DNA of 64,000 bases, taken from Lucinisca nassula (taxonomy: Eukaryota > Mollusca > Bivalvia > Lucinida > Lucinidae). Shown in pieces: positions 26,501 to 36,084 of this stretch (position 1 is the first letter of the stretch; each line of letters starts with the position of its first letter). The translations under genes were made by a program, and so were the position numbers. The stretch spans positions 47,963,143 through 48,027,142 of the forward strand of contig OY757026.1 of the NCBI GenBank assembly GCA_963580285.1. The letters are read 5' to 3'. The notes beneath the pieces were generated by a model. That model did not search any database, was not told where the DNA came from, and saw only the letters and a program-made list of their open reading frames with translations.

Positions 26501-26845
26501 GACCAGTCAAACAGAACACAACACGAAACCACACTCATCACAGAGCAGACCCCAGCACACAACACGAAAGCACACTCAACACAGACCAGGAAACAGCACA
26601 CAACACCAAACAACACTCAACACAGACCAGATCCCAACATACAACACCAAACCACACTCAACACAGATTAGACCCCAGCACACAACACAAAACCACACTC
26701 AACAGAGACCAGACCCCAAGGACACATCACCGAACCACACTCATTACAGACCAACCCCCAGCACACAACACCAAACCACACTCAACACACAACCCCTACC
26801 ACATAATGGCACAGGTTGTACAGGGTTACAGTGTACCTGTAGCAG
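26501..26845 (+). repeat. A/C-rich minisatellite (array C2, short)
   Basis: Counterpart of B2, differing by a few bases. Confidence 0.95.
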
Positions 26846-27104
26846 GAGTGACCTGACCTGACCTGACCGGACGGGACAAGACAAGACAAAAAAACAGACC
26901 AGACCAGACTAAACCAGATCACAGTGGTTAAGACATACAATGGAGATGCCGATCAGAATGACTGACTTCATGTCAGCCACACGACTACGTACTAGAGCAG
27001 CCATTATATAGATGAAATATTCTTGAAGTGCCATAACTTTTAAATCATGTAAAATTGTAGATCACTGAAGAGCCAAATGTCCCGAGAGGCGCCAACTGTT
27101 TCCT

Positions 27105-27248
27105 CCCTTATTGTTTGAATTGAGGTTTAACGTCCCCTTCAACACTGTATAGGTCATTTTGAAGACGTTGCTGCCAATTTTGTGGGACTTATACCCAACA
27201 CTGAGATGAAATGACATATCAAGCCCTGTCGCCCAAAGAAACCAATTG
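27105..27248 (-). mobile_element. CAAA-tailed SINE-like fragment (unit C)
   Basis: Same truncated copy within unit C's post-array block. Confidence 0.7.
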
Positions 27249-28727
27249 ACAAACAGGAGACGTCCAGATAAGACGCCGAAAATGTAATTTGTTATCAGGG
27301 CTTTCGATTGTCTGTTAAGACTTTAAATGACTAGCCTGCGTCTTCTAGCAGTCTGATCTCAGCTCTAAAGAATAAATCGATGGATACATTATTAGAAATC
27401 ATCTTAGTACCAATTGGTTTGTAAGAGTGTTGACTGGGTCGTTAAAACTCCAATACAAACAAACAAAACCAATTGGTTTGTACAAACCAAACACAAGACC
27501 AAGCGGGTACAGTGATATATAAGGAATAAAACATAAGCAAACTTTTCACAAAATGTTGCCATTTATATGGACGGATGGACTGACAAAGCGCATAATATGA
27601 TTAACGCCTGTTCAGATGTCAAATGAGATATTCAGAAAATACTTAACCAGTTCCTAACTCATACAAATATGCCCAAAACCTAGTACTTCAAGCATGCAAG
27701 GTGAGGGAGGTGTGAGAGGAGTACCAGGTTTTGCGCTTAGCAAACTACCAAGTTTTAGACGTCATCTATAAAAATGATGAAAATCAGGCCAGTATCTAAA
27801 GACATAAAAGTTCCTTTATCTATTTAAGTGCAGGAATTAACTTTCAATACAACTTATAGTAAATACAACCATAATGTCTTGCAGTATTGATTATATACAT
27901 GCAGTCCATGCATCCATATTAAATACACATTTTAGGCCTAACTCAAGTCTATAGAAAAAAAAACTACCTTTTAAAAGAAGTCAGTCTGCATGATGACCGT
28001 TCCATATTTTCTCCAGTCTTCCCAGGTTTGCATTCTGTCAGCCATCGCCTAACCTGTAAATGAAACTTAATTAAAACACGAAGCACAATGGGAGTAGATG
28101 ATATTATATTTGCTTTGGTATCTTTCAGAGACAGTCAGTTTTACATTTCAAATCTTAAGAGGGAATGATTTATATGAGAGGAACACGCCTTATTCTATCT
28201 TGAAAATAGGAAAATGAGGGCTTCTCCAGGTTAACTAAACTTTCATCAGTAAAAGACACATAAAAGCGTACGTAAGCACGATATGATCAATAATTAGATA
28301 TGATTTTAATCTACTGATTGTAAAGACCCACAATCTAAATTCAACAATCAAATGAGCAACCATGTGATTAGGCCTTTCACTACCTGCGTTTGGAGCATGG
28401 GTCGGAATGATATTATGGAAAATGTCCATTTTGGAGATATGAAAGAATGCGTTATGTCACACGTTATCGTAACGTCATGATCGGGTTGCGCAGATGCGCT
28501 CTCTGATTTGTGTTTTCGATGAGCTAAACCGTTTTGTCCCGGTACATGCAGTGGTAAGCGTGTTAACGTAGGATTGTAGGTCGCTGTATCGATCTCGGGT
28601 TTCTCCGGACTTTCGGGTGGGTCTCTGGACCGGGGTCCCGCCTCCGTTAGGCCTTTGAGAAGTCGGAGATTTGGGAGGGCGGGAATTAACTTAAGGTCCG
28701 ACTTAATATTAGATTTGCTTGACGTGT

Positions 28728-28764
28728 TGTCAAATAAATAAATAAATAAATAAATAAATAAATA
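28728..28764 (+). repeat. (AAAT)n microsatellite, possible retroposon tail
   Basis: About nine AAAT units following unique sequence 28,360-28,727 in which no conserved gene is recognised. A second AAAT tract follows at 29,087. Confidence 0.6.
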
Positions 28765-29055
28765 TAAGGCTGTAGATTCAGTCCTTGACCTGTACGCCTT
28801 CTGCATTTCGATTTCGGCACAAGGCTACGGTCAAAGAAAAAAATCTCATTCTGAAGCTCAAAGTAAACGGGCAGTCACCCCCTCTTGCCGACACGACTTG
28901 TTCCACAAGCGTCGGCATACATTCAAGGGGAGTGTAACCCTATTGAGCGGAAAGAAATATAACATTTATAATAATAGTCTATGCAGCGTATATGCACTTT
29001 TATAATATTTTTCAGTATGAATGTTCATATGCACTAATGCCAACTGCATGTGGCC

Positions 29056-29122
29056 TGCTGCGTTTACATGAATAAAGACTTCGAATAAATAAATAAATAA
29101 ATAAATGAATAAATAAATACTA
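29056..29122 (+). repeat. Retroposon-type 3' end with (AAAT)n
   Basis: GAATAAAGACTTCGAATAAAT leads into an AAAT tract. An AATAAA signal immediately before a short tandem tail is typical of LINE 3' ends. The upstream 200 bp contains no recognisable coding remnant. Confidence 0.45.
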
Positions 29123-29143
29123 TTATACTTAAAAAGTCTCAAC

Positions 29144-29447
29144 CATCACGAGGGCACGCCTGTAAAAATTTACACCCCCTTGAACCCCACTTTTATAAAG
29201 TAAATCTGGGGTTTGCAGGGGTGGACCTTATTTTTCTTATTTCTGCTCTGAACTGCGGGTTGTTGGTGCCCGTTGGAGCCGCCTCATCGAGGCGGTTCTA
29301 ACGGGTACCCACGGTATGCATGTTGGGCGGAGGTGGGACAAGCATCACAATTTTTCTTTTTAAGAATTTCGTTGTTTTTTTTTTGTTTTTTTTTTTTGGG
29401 GGGGGGGGGGGCCTGCAGTGTGTTTGTATAGGCGTGTTTTCGTGATG
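29144..29447. mobile_element. Palindromic-core MITE
   Basis: The ends CATCACG and CGTGATG are mirrored, with GGCACGCC and GGCGTG just inside. The centre is GAGCCGCCTCATCGAGGCGG then TTC, a near-perfect hairpin. The left half has the conserved CCCTTGAACCCCACTTTTAT block and the right half has an expanded T/G homopolymer stretch (29,376-29,411). No coding capacity. Confidence 0.75.
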
Positions 29448-29949
29448 ACAATAGAATTTGAAATTTAAATACTGTTTCGCAGAGATTATGCACATCCCAT
29501 GTATATCTAAGTTTTTGTGGTTGTGTGCTTAACTTACGATAATAAGCCACAAAGGTTAAATTTCTCTTACTGTGTCAGAATTTCGGTAAGCTTTCGTGTA
29601 TCTATATCACTTACCGGTCGCCGAAGAAATTTGAGTAGTCCATTCACTATTTTCAATCTACGTGCCTCAATGAAAAACGTGAATGAAACAACCTTCTTGA
29701 ACATGTGACAAATTGTTCGCCGCTTCATTGGCCAGCGGTTTTAATATTGACCGATTTTCATCGTCAGACAACTGCATGCTGATTGGTCATTGAGATTTAT
29801 TGTGTGCAGTTGATCGTGAAAAGCGACTCAGTTATGAATGAAATACCTAGCATAATACACAAAAGCTTAAGAATATTTGATGAAATTGTTGGAATGTATT
29901 GGTGTTTGCCATCTGAAAATGACATAGTTTGGTTAATAGTTGTCTATGT

Positions 29950-30036
29950 ATTATCTTTTCTCTTTCTCTCTCTATCTCTCCTCTCTCTCTCTCATTCTCT
30001 CTCTCTCTCTCTTTCTTTCTCTCTCTGTATTTTGTT
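29950..30036 (+). repeat. (CT)n-rich microsatellite
   Basis: Interrupted TCTC tract. The stretch 29,450-29,950 before it shows no recognised gene or repeat. Confidence 0.9.
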
Positions 30037-30196
30037 TTTCTGGGGATATTTAACCAAGCTTATAGTTTATCAACGACCTTTGAGAGTTCAAAGTTTAAGC
30101 GAGACGAGTCGATTCCAATTTTTAGGGGAAGCAGGTTTCGGACACTTTTTTCTCGTGATTTTAAAGATATAAATCAATGTTTTGATATATCTACCT

Positions 30197-30276
30197 AGAA
30201 CTCATGGCCGAGTGGTTAATGTGATGTGCTGCGAGTCACATTAAAAATCTTTTAGACGAGGGGTTCGAGTCCAGTG
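30197..30276 (+). ncRNA. Degenerate Ser/Leu-type tRNA-like sequence
   Basis: CTCATGGCCGAGTGG fits a class II tRNA A-box region and GGGGTTCGAGTCC a B box. Between them are an anticodon-like hairpin (ATGTG/CACAT) and a TAAAA/TTTTA variable-arm hairpin. The T stem and acceptor stem do not pair well, so it is a tRNA pseudogene or SINE head. A T-rich tract follows. Confidence 0.5.
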
Positions 30277-30419
30277 GCACATTTTTTTTTTATATTTGAT
30301 TTTTCATTTTTATTTTATCTGTTTTATGTTTAAAGTTATTTTTTTATTTTTTTTTATATTTACATCATTTATATTTTGTTTCCTTTGTTTTATTTTCAAC
30401 AATTATATTTTATGTTGGA

Positions 30420-30715
30420 TGCCGGCCTCGGTAGTTCAGTCGGATGCGCGTCTGACTGGTGGTCAATAGGACGCGGGCTCGATACCTGCCGGGGTCAGCA
30501 ACATTATTTCCCATGGAAATTGATCATGAAACCTTTTCCATGGCCATTCCCTCCTTTCTGCTGATTCAAGAAGGGCAGTTGTTAGTTTCTGGGGAAAGAA
30601 TGTGCATTGTACTGGTTAACCGCTTACGTATAAGCTTGCCAAGGATAAGTGTGGACTAGTAAACTGACCGGCTCATAAATGACCTTAATAGTGTTGCCTG
30701 GCCGTAAAAGCCCAA
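30420..30715 (+). mobile_element. tRNA-derived SINE, full length
   Basis: Head GCCGGCCTCGGTAGTTCAG with B box GGGCTCGATACC, body GATTCAAGAAGGGCAGTTG and GGTTAACCGCTTACG, and tail AATAGTGTTGCCTGGCCG. Same family as 12,023-12,325. The tail is degraded and no clear TSD is seen. Confidence 0.85.
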
Positions 30716-30877
30716 TTCAAATTTCAGATTCATTTCAACAGCGCATTTGCCTTCACTGACGGCTATGAACCGGTACGTTCAATCATAGTAACATTTTTGA
30801 TAATAGGCCTACTTCTTGAATACGAGCTGCAACGTTTCGCTTGTGCTCGTTCCATCTTTTCAATAAAATGTGATGGC

Positions 30878-31165
30878 TCCGCCCATCGGGGCTTGGAGAA
30901 ATAGATCGAGCTGCACGATGCTTCCAAGCGGATCTGAAACTGACGACACATGAGCAATGGTAAACCGCTTAGTAAGTCCGAACCTGCCTAGGCAAAGTGG
31001 TGCGGGTTGGACCGTCCATACTTATTTAACCCGTTTAATTTATTGGGTGGCAGAGCTTGAGATGTCGTTTCATCTCAGTGTCGGGTAAAAAATCCACAAA
31101 ACTGGAAGCAACTTTTCCAAACTTGACGGGGACAATAAACCTCAAATCACTCAAACAAACATCTC
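30878..31165 (+). mobile_element. CAAA-tailed SINE-like element
   Basis: Full-length copy from GCCCATCGGGGCTTGGAG to GACGGGGACAATAAACC then CAAACAAAC. It carries more substitutions than most copies. Confidence 0.75.
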
Positions 31166-31214
31166 ATGTGCTCCAATTTTATATTCGAAAAAATGTTAAA
31201 GAAAAGTAAAAAAA

Positions 31215-31300
31215 AACAAAAAACATCTGCCCAAGATTCGAACCCCAGATCTCCAAGATGGCGGACGTGTTACTAAACTGTCTCCACCAGCCGTCAATCT
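31215..31300 (-). ncRNA. tRNA-like sequence followed by T-run
   Basis: On the minus strand, GGCTGGTGGAGACAG, then GGGGTTCGAATC (B box), then a T-run like a Pol III terminator. The layout (tRNA-like head plus T-rich tract) parallels 30,197-30,276. Cloverleaf pairing is imperfect, so a functional tRNA is not claimed. Confidence 0.4.
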
Positions 31301-31771
31301 GTTTTAACGATGCGCCAGATTAAGAATATGACAGTGTAAAAATATCCACTACAGGTGACTTACCTAAAACACGGACGAGTCCAAAATTAAAAGTGCAGTC
31401 ACGTCTCACTGTGTTTTGAAAGACTATAAATATACTTCCAGATAAATATCACATAAAATTTCTCAAGAATACATATACTATTTATGACACAGAGTGTATA
31501 CCATAGCTGACTTTCGTTTTCTCAAGCACTGATATCCCAAACTATTGCTTGAGCCAAAGTAAATTTGGCTATTGTAGCTTGAGTTTTGCTATATGTTACC
31601 TATATTTAAACTTGTTTGTCTCGGACTGCCGTTGTCTACGGCCAAAGATTCCGGTATCTCGTGGTTTGAGATATCGACAGTTGACTGAAATTGTTAAAAA
31701 GTGAATGTTTTGATTGTTCCACTACCACTAAAACATCAATGAGTAATACATGGTGTCCAAGAGCACATATA
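31301..31771. other. No feature recognised
   Basis: A 470-bp stretch without recognisable coding, repeat or RNA features, apart from two short runs of A/T-rich sequence. Confidence 0.5.
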
Positions 31772-32129
31772 CAGTGGAACTTCAATGGCTCGAACACGAA
31801 TATCTGTTTACCACGGATAACCCGAATTCGCTCTGCTGCAATGCCTAAATAATTTTTCGAACAGCTGCCAATGTCCATATATTTCAGGACCCTGTTGACC
31901 TTTTTCTGCGTTCATCTCGAAAAGGTATGCAGAGTGCAGTCATTAGAATCGCCTCAGCGAGGCGATTGTAAGGAGTACACAACACACTCGTTAATTCCGG
32001 AGAGCGAAAGGTATACTAATTATGAACACCTAATGGTTTGGCACTGTGGTCTACACTTCGAGGCTCGGGCTACTTCTGTCTCAAAAAAACATAAGGCTTC
32101 AAAAGTATTCGAGTTATTGAGGTTCGCTG
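31772..32129. mobile_element. TIR element with internal palindromic core
   Basis: The left end CAGTGGAACTTCAATGGC is mirrored imperfectly at the right by GAGTTATTGAGGTTCGCTG. A TA dinucleotide precedes the left end. Inside lies a GAATCGCCTCAGCGAGGCG hairpin. The same architecture recurs at 62,838-63,183. The ends resemble pogo/Tigger-type termini (inference). Confidence 0.6.
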
Positions 32130-32276
32130 TGTGTATTTTCTTACATAAGAACACATCCGTATAAATTAAGATAAAAATAATATAATACTACATAACGTTA
32201 TAATCTGCTCCCCTGGTACTCAGAGATCGTTCAAATCTGCGTACCAGTCAAGCTAATTCAATATATTTTCATCTGC

Positions 32277-32285
32277 TTTCTCTCT

Positions 32286-32331
<46 letters not shown>

Positions 32332-32332
32332 T
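32277..32332 (+). repeat. (CT)n microsatellite
   Basis: Uninterrupted TC repeat of roughly 20 units with a few TTTC interruptions at the left. Confidence 0.95.
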
Positions 32333-32334
32333 CT

Positions 32335-32486
32335 ATGCCGAGTAAATACAGTGTTACGTAATCTTTGTTACTTGTAGCATCTTAGTTGCCGTCTGTTTTT
32401 GTTACAAAATGCATGTATACCTCATATATCATGTACAATGATCTGAGAGAATAAAGTATATGTTCATGTTCATGTTCATGTTCATG
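32335..32486 (+). mobile_element. LINE-type 3' end with (TTCATG)4 tail
   Basis: GAGAATAAAGTATATG followed by four TTCATG hexamers. An AATAAA signal directly before a short tandem tail is characteristic of CR1/L2-group LINE 3' ends (established for these families). No ORF remains. Confidence 0.55.
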
Positions 32487-32555
32487 AAGTAGAGTTAGAG
32501 GCATGGATGGCCTTGGCGGACCCTCATTTGGTATATGTATCACTAAATGCGTCTT

Positions 32556-32597
32556 TGTTTGTTTGTTTGTATGTTTGTTTTTGAGTTGAACGTCCCC
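32556..32597 (-). mobile_element. CAAA-tailed SINE-like element, 3' end piece
   Basis: TTTG-rich tail and GAACGTCCCC are the 3' end of the CAAA-tailed family. The rest of the element resumes at 33,895 beyond a 1.3-kb inserted transposon. Confidence 0.7.
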
Positions 32598-33894
32598 CAG
32601 GGATTCTTGAAAAAATGACCCACTTATGAAACCAAAAAGGTAGAAAAATTAACCTTATGGAATTTCGACTGATATGCTTTCTTTCGGTTTATTTCCACAT
32701 TTTAACATTTGACCCAAACTTTTACCCACACCATTTCAATAGTTTTTGAATTTTTGACAGTAAAACATGCTCGTTACGGAGGAGAGTTTATATTTGTGAG
32801 CCCATGTGTCTGTTTCATCCAACAGTCTATGCTAACCCAATGGGTATATTTATGAAGTTAAACTCATAGCTTTTGCCAACAAACAACACTTCGTTGGGCT
32901 ATTGATTGTCTGAATAAGTAACGCTCACTTCTAAAATTGCTCGCCTCCGTAACATTTTAACTCACCTCCGTAACATCTCTTCCGTAACGATAGATTTCTC
33001 CCCACAGTCCGTACCTAGACCAAAATCCAATGTTTTGCTTCAGTGATTTGATATAACTAGCACAAATAGCACTCGATGCACACAAAGATGTCCCAATACC
33101 TATATCGGCTTAGGTTTTGACGTTACGGAGGAGAGAAGTTACGGAGGTGGAGGACAGTTTGTTTTTATCAACCAAACCGTTGTTGTTGGACCAATGGTCA
33201 ATATCATGTTTCATATCAGTACAATCTTTTGCAAAATATATGGCAATTAGCTTAAAGTGTTCCTTTCCTTCCATTGACCTTTTGAAAGTACCGTTACGGA
33301 GGTGAGGCTCTGAGCAGTGACAAATTATATATCCACTTTCAGATTTCATATTATGTTTATTTCGAAAGAAGATCAAACACTTAATGGTTTGTTTATCGGA
33401 ACATTCCTTTGGTGGGATATAAGACATAGTTATAAGCAGAGAATTATTCCTGTCTGCACACTTTGACCAGATATAGATCCGTTACGGTAGGGGAGGTGCT
33501 GTTTTAGCGACACCATATTTTTAAGGCATTGTGTCCAGACACTGAATGTAATAAGTCTTTAAAATCTGCTAATTGTTTCCTAAACATCATATCGTTGAAC
33601 CGCAATTTCAATCCCATTCCATCTAAACAATGAAAGGTTAAATATCTGCACTTCAGTATGTAATCATGCCTTGTGACATGGCAAAAACGCATACCCCTCT
33701 GGTATATTAATGGTGCTAACTCAGTAATCGTACTAGAAGGCATTGGTTTTAGAATTGGAAGTACGTTCCTGAATATGCCTCTTGGTTTATATGACTTATT
33801 TACACCCATAGACTGCGTTGTTTAGCCACCATGAAGGGACAAACATTAGCGACAGGGTGTATTCAAAATTGGGTCATTTTTTCAAGAATCACTG
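32598..33894. mobile_element. 1.3-kb TIR transposon with GTTACGGAGG motif cluster
   Basis: 25-bp terminal inverted repeats starting CAGGGATTCTTG (left) and CAGTGATTCTTG (right, inverted) differ by one base. The element sits inside a CAAA-tailed SINE. Eight copies of GTTACGGAGG or one-mismatch forms occur at 32,773, 32,944, 32,965, 32,979, 33,122, 33,138, 33,293 and 33,481, in both orientations. CAG-type ends are compatible with hAT or P-like superfamilies, but no clean target duplication is visible, so the class is open. Confidence 0.75.
33110..33809 (-). pseudogene. Unrecognised ORF remnants inside the TIR transposon
   Basis: On the minus strand an open stretch of about 101 codons (33,809-33,504) is followed by one of about 105 codons (33,427-33,110) in another frame. 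The first contains HVTRHDYILKCRYL and the second CHCSEPHLRNG. I do not recognise a transposase signature such as a DDE/D triad or BED finger. They may be decayed transposase or chance frames. Their position within the TIRs is the only support for a transposon protein. Confidence 0.25.
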
Positions 33895-34025
33895 CCCGGG
33901 GCCGTCAACACCCTCCAATACCATTATAGGTCATTTTGGAGACGTTGCTTCCAATTTTGTGGGACTTTTACCCGACATTGAGATGATATGCCATCTCAAG
34001 CCCTATCGCCCAATGAAACCAACTA
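33895..34025 (-). mobile_element. CAAA-tailed SINE-like element, remainder after insertion
   Basis: GTCAACACCC through TCATTTTGGAGACGTTGC to CGCCCAATGAAACCAA continues the element begun at 32,556. Its 5' part is truncated. Confidence 0.75.
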
Positions 34026-34042
34026 ATGTTGATTATTATTTA

Positions 34043-34754
34043 CAGTAGAATTCCGCTTAAAGACCACCCCTATATTAGGACCACTCTGCTATTAAGACCG
34101 GTTTTTGCCAGACCCAAATTATTTCGTATATAATTAATTGCTATTTATTCCGATAAAGAGACTACCCCACTATTCAGTATTAAGACCGCTTTCAAAAGAC
34201 CAAATCTGTCATTACTGTTCGCTATTGAGACCACTTTTTGGTCACATCAAGTTAATTTGTATCTCTTAGTCAACGGTCAGGTATAAATATTTGCTGGATT
34301 CTTCACCATTACAACAGTTCTTGGTGATGTTCACATAATCCCTAAAGGTGTGAATAACAGCAGTTTTTCTGTACTAATCTATGTTTTGTTTTAACAAAAT
34401 GTGTTATGAGTATCACTATCAAGGCTAATTGAATAAATAGTTTTAATAATTTTGGTAATATGCAGCTCTGTTTTCTTCATATATTAAGACGATTATTGAG
34501 GAACAATTGAAATCATGAATGTGATTTTTATTGGTGTAATGTTACCTATAATTACATTAAATAAGGAAAAGGTCAGAAAAGATTTACTTAATATCTTCTA
34601 GCAAAAAGAAATAAAATAGACACAATAAACATAAAAAAGAATCTAAATCCATCTTGCCAACATTTTTTTCACCAATTCAATTATTAGGACCACCCCGCTA
34701 ATAAGACCGCTTTTCAGAAGTCCAGAAAGTGGTCCTAATAGCGGAATTTCACTG
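34043..34754. mobile_element. pogo/Tigger-like MITE with TA duplication
   Basis: Ends CAGTAGAATTCCGCT (left) and, inverted, CAGTGAAATTCCGCTATT (right), bordered by TA at 34,041-34,042 and 34,755-34,756. The interior repeats the terminal theme (ATTAAGACC, AGGACCAC) several times. No transposase frame. TA targets and CAGT ends fit the Tc1-mariner/pogo group (established for that group). Confidence 0.8.
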
Positions 34755-35410
34755 TATATGAAGTTTCGTGAAGATAGCTTGAACGGTTTTCAAGTTATAG
34801 AGCGGACACGATTTTGTGACAGACGGACAGACACACGCCCGGGGAAAAACAATATTTCTCCCCGAAAAGGGGGAGACATAATCATGTGGAGGGTTTGGCA
34901 ACAGTGTAACCCTAGATCAGAAGCCAAAGAACACGGCGTCTGAACAGTGTCAACACTGTTTGTTTGTAGTACAATGATCTCAGGGAAGAAAGCGGGGTCT
35001 GATCATAGTCTGCACTGTTGCTTAAAATATTGGAATTGTAAGAGTAAAATCTAAATTCGGGACATTTTTCCCAGAGTACACTCAGAGATAATTGACCCAC
35101 CAGTACTCTCAGTCTTTGCTCATGCATGCAGCGGCATTAAGAGCACTCATTTTCAACTTCTCTTATGTTTTTTAACTGTCACAAGCCTTCACATCTATAC
35201 TACTAAATAAATAGATTATCCAATAAACTGCAAAAACACCGATCATTTGGTGATTTTTTTTTTATATCGTGTTGTCACAATTTTGCTTTTATTTATAATT
35301 TTGATTATGAACTCTATGATTTGCGTTTATTTTGTGATTTTTGGGTTTTAGACAATTGCCGAATTTAAAATCGTAGCGACTTCGATTGGTACTTCGATTG
35401 GTAATATGCG

Positions 35411-35534
35411 ATGTCGAGTCGTTTCGCCACTTGGTTGTTTCAGACATTTTTTGAAGTACGTTTCGATTATTGGACCAAATACACTACTGATGCCTTCAAA
35501 AAACAGGTACAGGTACAAAACCATGAATTCAAAG
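35411..35534 (+). CDS. Possible first coding exon of an unknown gene
   Basis: ATG at 35,411 opens a frame of 41 codons plus one base that stops at AAAG followed by GTAAGTG, a strong 5' splice-donor match. The peptide begins MSSRFATWLFQTFFEV and is rich in aromatic and basic residues, like a short mitochondrial or membrane leader, but I recognise no family. Two GATTGG (inverted CCAAT) motifs lie within 30 bp upstream. The surrounding 35,130-35,690 is unlike any repeat in the window. No matching downstream exon was found, so this is a weak candidate. Reading through the donor, the frame stays open to 35,632. Confidence 0.25.
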
Positions 35535-35689
35535 GTAAGTGCTCGCGTCTGAAAGTTGTAAATTATGTGTTGTTGCTGCTACACAATCACAGAACTGATA
35601 AAACGACTGGCATTTTGTTCCTTCCTGAATGACCCTTATCAAGTAGTCGAACTCAACCAAGCAAATCAAGCACGCGGTCAGAAAACATG

Positions 35690-35945
35690 GCTTCTAAAAA
35701 ATTTCGCCAAAAAAAAATGAAAATTTTCAGAGGAAAAAAAAGAGATTTTCTTTATTTCTGCTTAAAACATTGATTTTGGGTACACGTTGAAACCGCCTCG
35801 ACGAGGCGGTTCTAACGAATACCCACAATCTATGTTTTAGAGCAGATATGAGGAAATAATGAATACCCTGCAAACCCCACTTTTCCTATTTGAAGTGGGG
35901 TTTGCAGGAGTATTCATTACATAGGGTGTTATCTTGATGTCCCGT
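35690..35945. mobile_element. Palindromic-core MITE
   Basis: Core GAACCGCCTCGACGAGGCGG then TTC. The right side has TGCAAACCCCACTTTTCC and its inverted partner AAGTGGGGTTTGCAG, a second hairpin. Outer ends are degraded. Confidence 0.65.
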
Positions 35946-36084
35946 TCGTAAACTTCAAAATGAATTTCCTGATATCACCACCTCTCAACTTTAAACCACT
36001 TAGGTATTGTTTGCTATAAACTTGGCATCAAGTATACCCGCGCTTGTGCAGGGTTTTTTTCTAGTCTGAAAGAAAGAAATTTTT

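Larger units (their letters stand above)
21246..28352 (+). repeat. Macro-repeat unit C (interrupted)
   Basis: Unit C follows unit B base for base with few changes until 28,352, where homology stops inside the flank that follows the pearl-like element in A and B. It lacks the pearl-like element: flanks that lie about 1 kb apart in A and B are directly joined near 28,248. About 65 bp of the expected continuation (the motif starting GTTAGAGGCATGG) reappears near 32,490, so a 4.1-kb composite segment probably interrupts this unit rather than ending it. Confidence 0.85.
28353..32486. other. Composite segment interrupting unit C
   Basis: Unit C homology stops at 28,352 (after GAGCAACCAT) and about 65 bp of the expected continuation returns at about 32,490 after a (TTCATG)4 tail. 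Between them lie AAAT tracts, a palindromic MITE, SINEs and tRNA-like sequences. The right border coincides with a LINE-type 3' tail, so a retroposon insertion plus later insertions could explain the segment. No host gene is recognised here. Confidence 0.5.

Noticed and set aside
28348..28806. 152-codon open frame on the minus strand
   Set aside because: Part of it translates an AAAT microsatellite (YLFIYLFIYLF) and the rest matches no family I know. Likely chance.
29783..30198. Ser/Leu-rich open frames near 29.9 kb
   Set aside because: They translate the CT microsatellite and A/T-rich flanks.
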